Below are positions 28,732 to 38,039 of a stretch of DNA of 64,000 nucleotides, one piece after another. This stretch comes from Tomitella gaofuii (GTDB lineage Bacteria > Actinomycetota > Actinomycetes > Mycobacteriales > Mycobacteriaceae), in assembly GCF_014126825.1 (NCBI RefSeq), contig NZ_CP059900.1, forward strand, positions 2,928,954-2,992,953, written 5' to 3'. The stretch's first letter is position 1. Each line of letters starts with the position of its first letter. A program made the translations under genes and the position numbers. A model generated the notes under the pieces. The model was given only the letters and a program-made list of their open reading frames with translations. It ran no database searches and had not been told where the DNA came from.

Positions 28732-31056
28732 TTGAGCCCTAGAGTGAGCCGACTCGTCGGCATGGTGCTCGACAACCGCTACCTCATCGAGGCGCCCATC
28801 GCCCGCGGCGGGATGTCCACCGTCTTCCGCGGGACCGATCAGCGCCTGGGCCGGCAGGTGGCCGTGAAGGTGATGCACGCGGAGTTCGCCGCGGACCCGG
28901 CGTTCGTGTCCCGTTTCGAGTTCGAGGCCCGGTCGGTGGCCGGTCTCAAGGACCCCGGCCTGGTGTCGGTGTACGACCAGGGGATCGACGGTGAGCATGC
29001 GTTCCTGGTCATGGAGCTGGTGAGAGGGGGCACTCTGCGGGAGCTCCTGCGCGAGCGGGGCCCCATGCCGCCGCATGCGGCCACCGCGGTCTCCCGTCCG
29101 GCGCTCGCGGCACTCGCGGCGGCGCACCGTGCGGGACTGGTGCATCGGGACGTCAAACCGGAGAACGTGCTGATCTCCGACGACGGCGACGTCAAGCTGG
29201 CCGACTTCGGCCTGGTGCGCGCCGTCGCGGGCACGCACGCGACGTCGAGCAGCGTCATGCTCGGCACGGCGGCGTACCTGGCTCCGGAGCAGGTCAGCAC
29301 CGGGCATGCGGGGCCCGCCAGCGACGTCTACGCGATGGGCGTGCTCCTGTTCGAGATGCTCACGGGCCGCACGCCGTTCACCGGCGACACCAATCTGGCC
29401 GTCGCCTACCGGCGCATCGAGGAGGACGTGCCCGCCCCGGGCAGCGTCATCGAGGGGGTTCCGCGCGAGTTCGATCAGCTGGTGCGCCGCGCCACCGAAC
29501 GCGATCCCGCCGCCAGGTTCCAGGATGCGGCGCAGATGGGGGCGGCGCTCGAGTCGGTCGCCGGCCGCCTCCGCCTGCCGCACTTCCGGGTGCCCGCGCC
29601 GCGCAACTCCGCACAGCACCGTTCGATGGTGGTGCCGCCCCCGCGGCAAGACGATGCGACGACGGCCTTGGGAACGGAACGCCCGGCCGGCGGCGCGGAC
29701 GGATCCTCCGACTCGACCACAGTTCTACCGGCCGGGGCCGGCGTCGCCGCTGCGGCCGGAGCCGCCGGTGCGGCTGCGGCCGGCGACGGCGCACCGGGGC
29801 CCGAGTCATGGGCCCCGGACGGCGCCGGACCTTCCGCGACCCGCCAGTACACTGCGTTGCACCCCCGCGAAAATCCCCCTGCCGACGCCGGATTCGGTCC
29901 GCCGCCGGACCATTCCCCCGACGACGTCCCCCCGGCGGACGACGGCCCGTACGATGGCGCCGCCACCCGCCAGCGGCGCCGCTCGCGACGGTCCGCGATG
30001 GTGTGGGCGGCACTGATCGCGGTACTCGCGATACTGCTGGGGGTGGCAGGCTGGTGGTTCGGGTCCGGCCGGCTCACCACCGTGCCCACCATCACCGGCA
30101 TGGACAAGGCGGCGGTGCTCGCAGCGGTGCAGGACGCGAACCTCGACCCCGATATCCGCGGCGTGTACTCCGATTCCGCACCCGTCGACCAGGTTCTGGG
30201 CATCAATCCCTCCGGTGGCACCCGCGTGTCCCGCGGGTCCACGGTCTCCGTCAGCGTCTCGCTCGGCCGCCCTTCGATTCCGCAGCTCAGCGGGGACACC
30301 TCCGTCCGCGCCGTCATGGCGCGGTTGAAGGAGCGTTCCCTCAAACCCACCATGGGTTCCGACGAGTACAGCGTCACCGTCCCCGCCGACCACGTGATCC
30401 GCATCGCCCCCGCGTCCGGCACGGTGGTGCCCGTCGGCTCCGCCGTCACCGTCACGGCGAGCAAAGGGCCGCCGCCGGTCCACATCCCCGACGTCGCGGG
30501 GAAGACCCCCGAGGAGGCGACGAAGATCCTCGCCGACGCGCACCTGCGTGTCGGCGGGCAGCGGACCGCCTTCGACCCCGAGGTCGACGGGGGACGCGTC
30601 TCCGCCACCGACCCGGCCCGCGGCGAGGTGGTCGACGCCGACAGCCGCGTCACGCTGGTCATCTCGAATGCCATCACCGTCCCCGACGTGTCCGGCAAGT
30701 CGCCGTCGGCCGCCCGGTCGGCGCTTGCGGATGCGGGTATAGAGATGGTCGACGGCGGCACCACGTCCGGGACGGACGCCCGCGCCGGAACCGTCGGTAA
30801 GACCGCGCCCGCCGCCGGCGAGCGGGTGGACCCCGCGCACGCGCAGGTGACCGTCTACGTCTCCGACACCACCGTGGTACCGAACCTCGTCGGCGACACG
30901 GTGGGGTCCGCCCGGTCGACACTCGCAGGCCTCGGCGTCGACGCCCGCGTGCGCCAACTCCTCGACTCCGACAACTCGCTGGTCATCGCCCAGTCGCCGT
31001 CGTCCGGCACGCACATCAAGCCGGGCGACACGGTCACCATCACCGCCGTGCCCTGA
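28732..31056 (+). CDS. pknL: Ser/Thr protein kinase PknL with five PASTA domains
   Basis: Transmembrane Hanks-type kinase. 774 residues from TTG 28732 (GTG 28723 overlaps the ribosome site). The kinase domain (~10-270) shows GGMSTVFRG, VAVKVM, HRDVKPENVLI and DFGLVRA; a Pro/Ala-rich linker runs to ~420; one helix (MVWAALIAVLAILLGVAGWWF) at ~423-443; then five ~65-residue PASTA repeats to the C terminus (each beginning like VPTITGM, IPQLSGD, IPDVAGK, VPDVSGK, VPNLVGD). M. tuberculosis PknL lacks PASTA repeats, whereas corynebacterial PknL has them. PASTA domains bind muropeptides or lipid II, consistent with wall sensing. Diverges from its probable substrate gene. Confidence 0.95.
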   Translation: MSPRVSRLVGMVLDNRYLIEAPIARGGMSTVFRGTDQRLGRQVAVKVMHAEFAADPAFVSRFEFEARSVAGLKDPGLVSVYDQGIDGEHAFLVMELVRGGTLRELLRERGPMPPHAATAVSRPALAALAAAHRAGLVHRDVKPENVLISDDGDVKLADFGLVRAVAGTHATSSSVMLGTAAYLAPEQVSTGHAGPASDVYAMGVLLFEMLTGRTPFTGDTNLAVAYRRIEEDVPAPGSVIEGVPREFDQLVRRATERDPAARFQDAAQMGAALESVAGRLRLPHFRVPAPRNSAQHRSMVVPPPRQDDATTALGTERPAGGADGSSDSTTVLPAGAGVAAAAGAAGAAAAGDGAPGPESWAPDGAGPSATRQYTALHPRENPPADAGFGPPPDHSPDDVPPADDGPYDGAATRQRRRSRRSAMVWAALIAVLAILLGVAGWWFGSGRLTTVPTITGMDKAAVLAAVQDANLDPDIRGVYSDSAPVDQVLGINPSGGTRVSRGSTVSVSVSLGRPSIPQLSGDTSVRAVMARLKERSLKPTMGSDEYSVTVPADHVIRIAPASGTVVPVGSAVTVTASKGPPPVHIPDVAGKTPEEATKILADAHLRVGGQRTAFDPEVDGGRVSATDPARGEVVDADSRVTLVISNAITVPDVSGKSPSAARSALADAGIEMVDGGTTSGTDARAGTVGKTAPAAGERVDPAHAQVTVYVSDTTVVPNLVGDTVGSARSTLAGLGVDARVRQLLDSDNSLVIAQSPSSGTHIKPGDTVTITAVP

Positions 31057-31083
31057 CCACGCACGCCGATCCGGCCCGGCCGG

Positions 31084-32481
<1,398 letters not shown>

Positions 32482-32516
32482 CTATGCGGCGGCGGGACCC
32501 GGGCGCATGCGAGGTC

Positions 32517-33071
32517 CTAAGATGCTCCCGCCGCCCGCCCCACCGACGCCGGACCGCCCTGTCGCCCGCCGGCGAGGGCCGCGTCGATGGCGCGGTACTT
32601 GGCCAGGTTGTGCCTGGCGTCGGCCAGCGCGTCGTGAGCATCGCCGGGCGCGGGCGGCAACGCCGGGCTTCCGCACTCCTGCCAGCGCTGCTTGAGCTCG
32701 CGGGTGAAGCGCGGCATGTACCGGGGCAGGGCGGTCATGTCGCCCCACAGCTGGCACAGCACCACGTGGTCGTACGCCCCCACCCACGCCCAAAGCTCGA
32801 TCTCCCCGGGCCGGACGCGCCGCGGATCGCGCCCTTCCAACAGGAAATCGGCGAGGTCGTCCCGGATGCGGCCGCGCGAGCGGTACGCCTGCGACGACGG
32901 AGACGGAAGTTTGTCCAGGACGTTGGCCCGCACCCACCGGCCGGCGCGTGACGGGTCGAACTCCGTGGACACCGCGTAGAACTCGCGCCCGTCCTCCGCG
33001 ACGACCCCGATCGACACCAGATCGATGGTGGAGCCGTCTTCGATGAACTCGCAGTCGTAGAAGTAGCGCAC
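32517..33071 (-). CDS. 3'-5' exoribonuclease (Rv2179c-like, DEDD fold)
   Basis: Small RNase-T/oligoribonuclease-like DEDD exonuclease; Rv2179c was shown structurally to be a 3'-5' exoribonuclease. 184 residues from GTG 33071 (VRYFYDCEFIEDGSTIDLVSIGVV), chosen because the homologue begins MRYFYDTEF. Acidic residues are visible in YDCEFIEDG, GAYDHVVLCQLWG, and HDALADARHNLAKY. Nearest neighbours aroG and plsC are on the same strand. C-terminal 15 residues are Gly/Ala-rich. Confidence 0.9.
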   Translation of the reverse strand: MRYFYDCEFIEDGSTIDLVSIGVVAEDGREFYAVSTEFDPSRAGRWVRANVLDKLPSPSSQAYRSRGRIRDDLADFLLEGRDPRRVRPGEIELWAWVGAYDHVVLCQLWGDMTALPRYMPRFTRELKQRWQECGSPALPPAPGDAHDALADARHNLAKYRAIDAALAGGRQGGPASVGRAAGAS

Positions 33072-33112
33072 CCGCCCACAATAGTGGCGGGCCACGCCGC
33101 CCGGGATTCCGG

Positions 33113-33871
33113 TCAGCTCGCCTCGGTGTCGGGGATGCGGGGCTGCAGGGCGGCCTCCCGCGCCGCATCACGCGCCGCGACGGCCCCCGCCTTCGCCGGG
33201 CCGCCGTCCTTGAGGCTGGCGGCGTAGATGTCGACGTACTCCTGCTCGGAGAGGTTCATCAGCGCGTACATGATCTCGTCCGTCACGGCGCGCTCGATGA
33301 ACCTGCTGCCCTCCAGCCCCTCGTAGCGGCTGAAGTCCAGCGGCTCGCCGACCCGGACCGTGATCTTGGTGGGCCGGTAGCTCTTCGAACCGATGGGGTT
33401 CATGACGTTGGTGCCCATCATGGCCACCGGAATCACCGGCACCCCGCACTCGAGCGCCATGCGCGCGATCCCCGTCTTGCCCTTGTACAGCCGCCCGTCC
33501 GGGGAACGCGTGCCCTCCGGGTACAACCCCAGGAGGTTGCCCTCCTCCAGCACGCGGCTGGCGGTGCGCAGCGCGGCCTGCGCGGCCTCACCGCCCCGCC
33601 GATCGATGGGCACCTGGCCGGAGGCCGAGTAGAAGAACCTGTTGATGCGCCCCTTGAGCCCGGGAGTGGTGAAGTACTCGCTCTTGGCGAGGAAGGTGAT
33701 CCTGCGCGGCACCATCAGCGGCAGGTACAGCGAATCCACGACCGCCAGGTGGTTGCTCGCCAGAATCGCGGGGCCGTCCACGGGGATGTTCTCCAGGCCC
33801 TCGATGCGGGGGCGTCCGAGGACGCGCAGTAGTGGACCGATCAAGATCTGCTTGAACAGCCAATACCACAT
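33113..33871 (-). CDS. 1-acylglycerol-3-phosphate O-acyltransferase (PlsC family)
   Basis: Membrane-associated acyltransferase of the LPLAT/PlsC family (Rv2182c-like), predicted to acylate lysophosphatidate in phospholipid synthesis. 252 residues: N-terminal hydrophobic helix, catalytic NHLAVVDSLYLPL (NHxxxxD), the FYSASGQVPIDR block, and the phosphate-binding GLYPEGTRSPDGRLYKGKTG. ATG at 33871. In M. tuberculosis the mannosyltransferase gene mptC (Rv2181) lies next to it; here that gene is absent. Confidence 0.92.
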   Translation of the reverse strand: MWYWLFKQILIGPLLRVLGRPRIEGLENIPVDGPAILASNHLAVVDSLYLPLMVPRRITFLAKSEYFTTPGLKGRINRFFYSASGQVPIDRRGGEAAQAALRTASRVLEEGNLLGLYPEGTRSPDGRLYKGKTGIARMALECGVPVIPVAMMGTNVMNPIGSKSYRPTKITVRVGEPLDFSRYEGLEGSRFIERAVTDEIMYALMNLSEQEYVDIYAASLKDGGPAKAGAVAARDAAREAALQPRIPDTEAS

Positions 33872-34034
33872 ACCCCACTCCTCCGTTTGCCTGATCGCCC
33901 GACCTCGACGGCCCCCGGGTACTCTACCGAGCTGCGGTGCACGTCACCACAGAGGCACCGCCGCACTCCATTCACCCCGGCGCCCGCCGACGTGCGACGG
34001 ACGACGCCTGCCGACGCCCCCATTGTGCGCCACA

Positions 34035-35048
34035 TCACGGATCCACGGCCGGTCCGCCGGCGTTCCGGGCCGCCTCCGCCGCGGCCGCCTCCCGGCGCGC
34101 CAGCTCCGCGGCACCGATCATCGCCGCCGCGACACCGAGCTCGCTGCGTCGGATACGGGCCAACCGCCTGTGCCCCGCCCCGGTGACGAGCCCCGCATAC
34201 GCGCGGCGCGCGTCGTCCAGGAACAAGGGCGCCGACGAGGCGACACCGCCCGCGACGACGATCAGATCCGGGTCGAACACGTCCGCCACGATGGACAGCC
34301 CCACACCGAGCCAGTGCGCGAAGTCCGCCATCGCCTCGAGGGCCACCGCATCGCCGGCCGCCGCGGCATCGGCCACCGCCGCGCCCGTCACCCCCACGTC
34401 GGCACGCGCGAGCATCGACGGGCGGCCCGGGTGCGCGGCGAGCAGTTCCGCCGCGGTGGCCGCGAGCGCAGTTCCGCTGCAGTACCGCTCGAAGCACCCC
34501 GACTTGCCGCACGCGCACGGGCGGCCGCCGGGGACCACCGGCAGATGCCCGAGCTCTGGGGCCACGCCGTTGGAACCCCGGTACAGCGCCCCGTCCACGA
34601 GCAGTGCGGCACCGATCCCCGTACCGATCGCCACGACGGCGACGTTCTCCCCCGCCCCCGCCGGGCCGAAGCACGCCTCACCCCAGGCGGCCGAGTTCGC
34701 GTCGTGCTCCAGTACCACCGGCAGCCCCACCCGGTCCGCGATCCGTGCCGGGACGGCGGCGTCCCGCCAGGGCAGGTGGGGCGCGAACCGGACCACCTGC
34801 CGGTCGCGGGAGACGAAACCCGCCACGGCGAGCCCCACCGCGGACACCTCATGCCTGCCGGCCAGCTCGCCGATCACCTCCACGAGCGCCCCATCGAGCG
34901 CGTCGGGCTCCGCGGGCGTGACCGCCGAGACCACCTCCACCGCGGCCCCGGCCGCGTCGACGACCGCCGCGCGCAGATTCGTCCCGCCGACGTCGATGCC
35001 GATGGCCGGGCCCGCTCCGGTGCCCGCCTCGCGGTCGGGTTCCGTCAT
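34035..35048 (-). CDS. glk: ROK-family glucokinase
   Basis: Sugar kinase phosphorylating glucose. 337 residues: N-terminal phosphate motif IGIDVGGTNLRAAVVD, LEHDANSAAWGE, AIGTGIGAALLVDG, the ROK signature ELGHLPVVPGGRPCACGKSGCFERYCSG with the zinc-binding CxCGxxGCxE, and AGGVASSAPLFLDD. ATG at 35048 overlaps the preceding gene's stop by 4 bp. Corynebacterium glutamicum glk lies in the same neighbourhood. ATP rather than polyphosphate use is assumed; the donor cannot be read from the sequence. Confidence 0.9.
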   Translation of the reverse strand: MTEPDREAGTGAGPAIGIDVGGTNLRAAVVDAAGAAVEVVSAVTPAEPDALDGALVEVIGELAGRHEVSAVGLAVAGFVSRDRQVVRFAPHLPWRDAAVPARIADRVGLPVVLEHDANSAAWGEACFGPAGAGENVAVVAIGTGIGAALLVDGALYRGSNGVAPELGHLPVVPGGRPCACGKSGCFERYCSGTALAATAAELLAAHPGRPSMLARADVGVTGAAVADAAAAGDAVALEAMADFAHWLGVGLSIVADVFDPDLIVVAGGVASSAPLFLDDARRAYAGLVTGAGHRRLARIRRSELGVAAAMIGAAELARREAAAAEAARNAGGPAVDP

Positions 35049-35560
35049 GGCGGATCCCCGTCGCCGGGATCGTCCACCGTGACCGTGATCGGCTCGAACC
35101 GCGGGGCGCGGGGCGCCGGCGGCTCCGCCCGGCCGCCCGTATCGGCGGTGCCGTCCCGCGCGGGCCCGCCGGACGACCGGTCCGCAGTGGCGTCGCGCCC
35201 TCCATCGGCACCGGCGGCCGCGGCGCCACCGGGTCCCGAGGCGGTTTCTCCGCCGACACCGGCTTCGGCGTGGTCGCGGACCGAGTCGGCGAGCAGGTCC
35301 CGCAGCGCGGTGAGCAGGGCCACCCCCTGCGTGCCGAGCGCCGTCAACAGCGGATGCTGTTGCCCCTTCGACAGGGCGACGAGCGCGCAGAGCGGGCACC
35401 AGGTGCACGACGACTCCGGAGCGGCGGGTCCCGGGGCGAGCTGTGCGACCAGCGGGGTGACCGCCGCGAGGAACCCCGCGAGCGCCTCACGCACCTCGTC
35501 GCTGATCTGCGCGCCGCCGTGATCCCCGTGGTCGTGCGGGCCGTTTCCGGATGCGTTCAC
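35045..35560 (-). CDS. Conserved small protein with CxxCxxC motif (Rv2183c-like position)
   Basis: 171-residue protein of unknown function. A helical core (ISDEVREALAGFLAAVTPLVAQL) precedes SSCTWCPLCALVALSKGQQHPLL, which carries three cysteines spaced CxxCxxC; the remainder is a long Gly/Ala/Pro-rich acidic tail. GTG at 35560 overlaps the upstream ATPase stop; its own stop overlaps the glucokinase ATG. Cysteine spacing could hold a metal ion, but nothing further supports this. The long open frame upstream of 35560 is a shadow of the ATPase gene. Confidence 0.75.
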   Translation of the reverse strand: MNASGNGPHDHGDHGGAQISDEVREALAGFLAAVTPLVAQLAPGPAAPESSCTWCPLCALVALSKGQQHPLLTALGTQGVALLTALRDLLADSVRDHAEAGVGGETASGPGGAAAAGADGGRDATADRSSGGPARDGTADTGGRAEPPAPRAPRFEPITVTVDDPGDGDPP

Positions 35561-36723
35561 AGCGGCCACACCTCCGGATCCGGCCGGAAACGGATGCGCA
35601 GGGCGCCCTCGCCCAGTGCCGCGTCCTGCACGGTGCACCGGCGCAACACCGGCGCCAACGGCACGCGGCGGCGCACGCAGTCCACGGTGAGGACCAGGTC
35701 GTCGCCGACCCTCCCCGCCTGCACCTCGTCCGCGAACGGCAACCGCACCGACAGCGTGTACACGGAATCGAGGCCGGCCCCGGATTCGAGGCACACGCTC
35801 GTTGCGGGCGCGGAATCCCGCACGGACGACGCCGTCGCCGCGGCTGGACCCGCTGCACGGCCGAGCGCCGCGGAGAGCCGGACGAGCGCCGCCACACCGA
35901 CCGGCTCGTCCTCGACCTCCGGTACCCGCACCACGCGCAGGCCGTCGTAGACCTCCGCCTCCGCCCCGTCCACACCGCGGGAACGATTGACCACCACCGA
36001 ATGCACCGGCGGCCCCGCGAGCCCCAACGCCGTGAGCACGCGGCGGGTCTCCGCGGCCGCGACGCGCCCGGGCGCGGTGACCACCGTCACCGCGCTGCGC
36101 GCGCCGTCGCCCACGAGCGCCCCGATGCGCGAGACCGACGACTCGAGCTGCTCGGCGGCCCCCACCGCCGCGAGCATGCGTGCGGACGAGGGGATGCGCC
36201 CCAGTCGACGGTGCCGCGGCCAGAGCCTCTCCAAGTACGCCGACAGGGCCGTGGGAACCTCGAGCATGCGCAGCGCCGCCCCCGTGGGCGGGCAGTCGAT
36301 CACCACCCGGTCCCAGCGGCCGCTGCCGGCCAGGTCCGCCACCTCGGCCATGCCCAGGAACTCCTGGACGCCGGGGACGGTGGTGAGCTCCTCCGGCAGC
36401 AGCTCGCCCGCCGTCTCCGCGATCCGGGGGCCCAGAACCGATCCGGTCAGCGCGCCCCACCTGTCGGCCGCGAGGGCCAGGGTGTCCACCTCGCGGAGCT
36501 CCAACGAGCCGGGCCCCACGACGCCGGTCACACCGGCGCTGTCGGTGCTGTCGGCGCCGAACACGTCCCGCAGAGAATGGGCCTCGTCCAACGAGACGAG
36601 GAGAACGCGCTCCCCCGCTCGCGCCGCCGCCACCGCCGACGCGGAGGCGATCGTCGACTTGCCCACGCCGCCTTTCCCGACCACGAAGCGCAGCCGGGTC
36701 CCCGCGACGTCCTGCTCGCTCAG
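35557..36723 (-). CDS. ArsA/GET3-like ATPase (Rv2184c-like)
   Basis: Soluble P-loop ATPase of the ArsA/anion-transporting family. About 388 residues: deviant Walker A VVGKGGVGKSTIASASAVAAA, LLVSLDEAHSLRDVFGA, VVIDCPPTGAALRMLEVP, VVTAPGRVAAAETRRVL and VVVNRSRG. No ATG, GTG or TTG precedes the Walker region in this frame near the upstream stop; the CTG at 36723, overlapping the SRPBCC stop as CTGA and following GGTGGAGG, is the probable start. Role may be protein targeting or metal handling; substrate unknown. Single ATPase domain rather than the double ArsA form. Confidence 0.85.
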   Translation of the reverse strand: MSEQDVAGTRLRFVVGKGGVGKSTIASASAVAAARAGERVLLVSLDEAHSLRDVFGADSTDSAGVTGVVGPGSLELREVDTLALAADRWGALTGSVLGPRIAETAGELLPEELTTVPGVQEFLGMAEVADLAGSGRWDRVVIDCPPTGAALRMLEVPTALSAYLERLWPRHRRLGRIPSSARMLAAVGAAEQLESSVSRIGALVGDGARSAVTVVTAPGRVAAAETRRVLTALGLAGPPVHSVVVNRSRGVDGAEAEVYDGLRVVRVPEVEDEPVGVAALVRLSAALGRAAGPAAATASSVRDSAPATSVCLESGAGLDSVYTLSVRLPFADEVQAGRVGDDLVLTVDCVRRRVPLAPVLRRCTVQDAALGEGALRIRFRPDPEVWPL

Positions 36724-37154
36724 GCCTCCACCCGCTTCTTCAGCTCGCCCAGCGCCGTGTTGATGATGACCTTCTCCGCCTTGCGCTTGAGCAGGCCGAT
36801 CATCGGGATGTGCAGGTCGACGGCAAGCTGGTAGACAACTTCGGTACCGCCGTCGCGACGGGCCAGCGAGTACGAGCCGTGCTGCGACTTCTGCAGTTGC
36901 CCCTCGACGAGCTCCCAACGCACCGACATCCCGTCGGCGGCCCAGTCATAGGCCAGCACGTACGTGTCCTTGACCATCCCCGCGTCCATGACGAACCTGG
37001 CCGTCCGGATGCGCCCGTCCGCCCCCGTCTCCAGGACTTCGACGGAGGTGACCGCCGATACCCACTCCGGATAGGCCGCGAGGTCGGCGATGGTCGCCAT
37101 CACCACGTCCGGAGACTCCGCCACGGTGATCGCACCGCTCGTACTGTCTGCCAT
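36720..37154 (-). CDS. SRPBCC family protein (Rv2185c/TB16.3-like)
   Basis: 144-residue START/polyketide-cyclase-like lipid-binding fold, exactly the length of M. tuberculosis TB16.3. Conserved pieces: AITVAESPDVVMATIADLAAYPEWVSAV, ARFVMDAGMVKDTYVLAYDW, and the C-terminal helix MIGLLKRKAEKVIINTALGELKKRVEA. ATG at 37154. Coupled to the ArsA-like ATPase by a 4-bp overlap, so the two probably work together. Ligand unknown. Confidence 0.9.
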   Translation of the reverse strand: MADSTSGAITVAESPDVVMATIADLAAYPEWVSAVTSVEVLETGADGRIRTARFVMDAGMVKDTYVLAYDWAADGMSVRWELVEGQLQKSQHGSYSLARRDGGTEVVYQLAVDLHIPMIGLLKRKAEKVIINTALGELKKRVEA

Positions 37155-37288
37155 CGTCAGATTTGCTTCCTCTCCATCGGCACCGCTGCCGCGGCCCCGC
37201 GGGTGCAGGCCGGGCCCCGCGGGCGGCCCGGAAACACCGCCCGCAGCCCCCGGACCGCGGCCCCGGGTGCGGCCGATCCGGCTGGAAT

Positions 37289-37681
37289 CTACCCCGCCGC
37301 GCGATGCCGCGGCGGCTCCCCCGCTGCCCTTCCTGCCTCCAGGACCGACTTGACCTCGAACACCATCGCCTTGCCGTCCACCCTGCGCCGTCTGTTCTCC
37401 GCCGCGTGTCCGCCCGCGGATGCGGACGGATCCACCGGCTCCGCGTGCAGGAAGTAGTGGATCACCACGCCGTCGAGCACCGGCTCGAGCCACACTTCCA
37501 TCGTGCCCTCGAGCGGCCCGGACACCGCCCAACGGACGCCCTTGTCGCCGCGGTCCTCCCTGATCCGCAGCCGCAGATCCGGCCACCAGCGCCGCCAACT
37601 GCGCGCATTGCGCACCGAGGCGGCCACCTCGTGCGCCGGAGCGGCGATGAAGCCCTGATCCGCGACCTGGATACCTGTCAC
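37289..37681 (-). CDS. SRPBCC family polyketide cyclase/dehydratase-like protein
   Basis: About 130 residues of another START-like fold: IQVADQGFIAAPAHEVAASVRNARSWRRWWPDLRLRI, GVRWAVSGPLEGTMEVWLEPVLDGVVIHYFLHA and a basic C-terminal part. GTG at 37681 gives the family-like beginning; GTG 37702 is an alternative, and neither has a clear ribosome site. Same position as Rv2186c. The following 134 bp to the next gene hold nothing recognisable. Confidence 0.8.
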   Translation of the reverse strand: MTGIQVADQGFIAAPAHEVAASVRNARSWRRWWPDLRLRIREDRGDKGVRWAVSGPLEGTMEVWLEPVLDGVVIHYFLHAEPVDPSASAGGHAAENRRRRVDGKAMVFEVKSVLEAGRAAGEPPRHRAAG

Positions 37682-38039
37682 GGAACGAGCATCACACAAC
37701 ACGGTGAACGGTCACACATCGCCCCCGCGCACGGGGCTGCACCGCACGGCCCAGGCCCCCGTGCGGCCGGAAGTCCGCGCCGCTGCCCGTGGACACCGCA
37801 CCGCCTGAGAGGCCCACGGGTTAAGCTGCCTGAAGGAAAGGTGACCGTCGGGTCAGGAGTCCGGTCCGTCCGTGGTCGGCCCCGGCCCGGCCGGCCACGC
37901 GGGGTCAACGGCCCCATACAGCTCGGCCCAGATTGTTCGGCAAGGAGTTCGTCGCGCGCGGATCGGCCTTCAGCATTGCGGAGCCCGGCACTGCGAATCC
38001 GTCACGCACGGCGCTCTCCAGCGCTCGGGAGGACCTCAG
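37682..38039. other. Divergent intergenic region, 358 bp
   Basis: Lies between the SRPBCC gene and fadD15, which are transcribed away from each other, so both promoters should be here. I see no consensus -35/-10 pair, no repeat and no plausible gene. The fadD15 ribosome site GGAGGA (38029-38035) closes the region. Confidence 0.5.

Noticed and set aside
34035-35048. ROK protein as a transcriptional repressor (NagC/XylR type)
   Set aside because: No N-terminal helix-turn-helix; the protein begins directly with the kinase phosphate motif.
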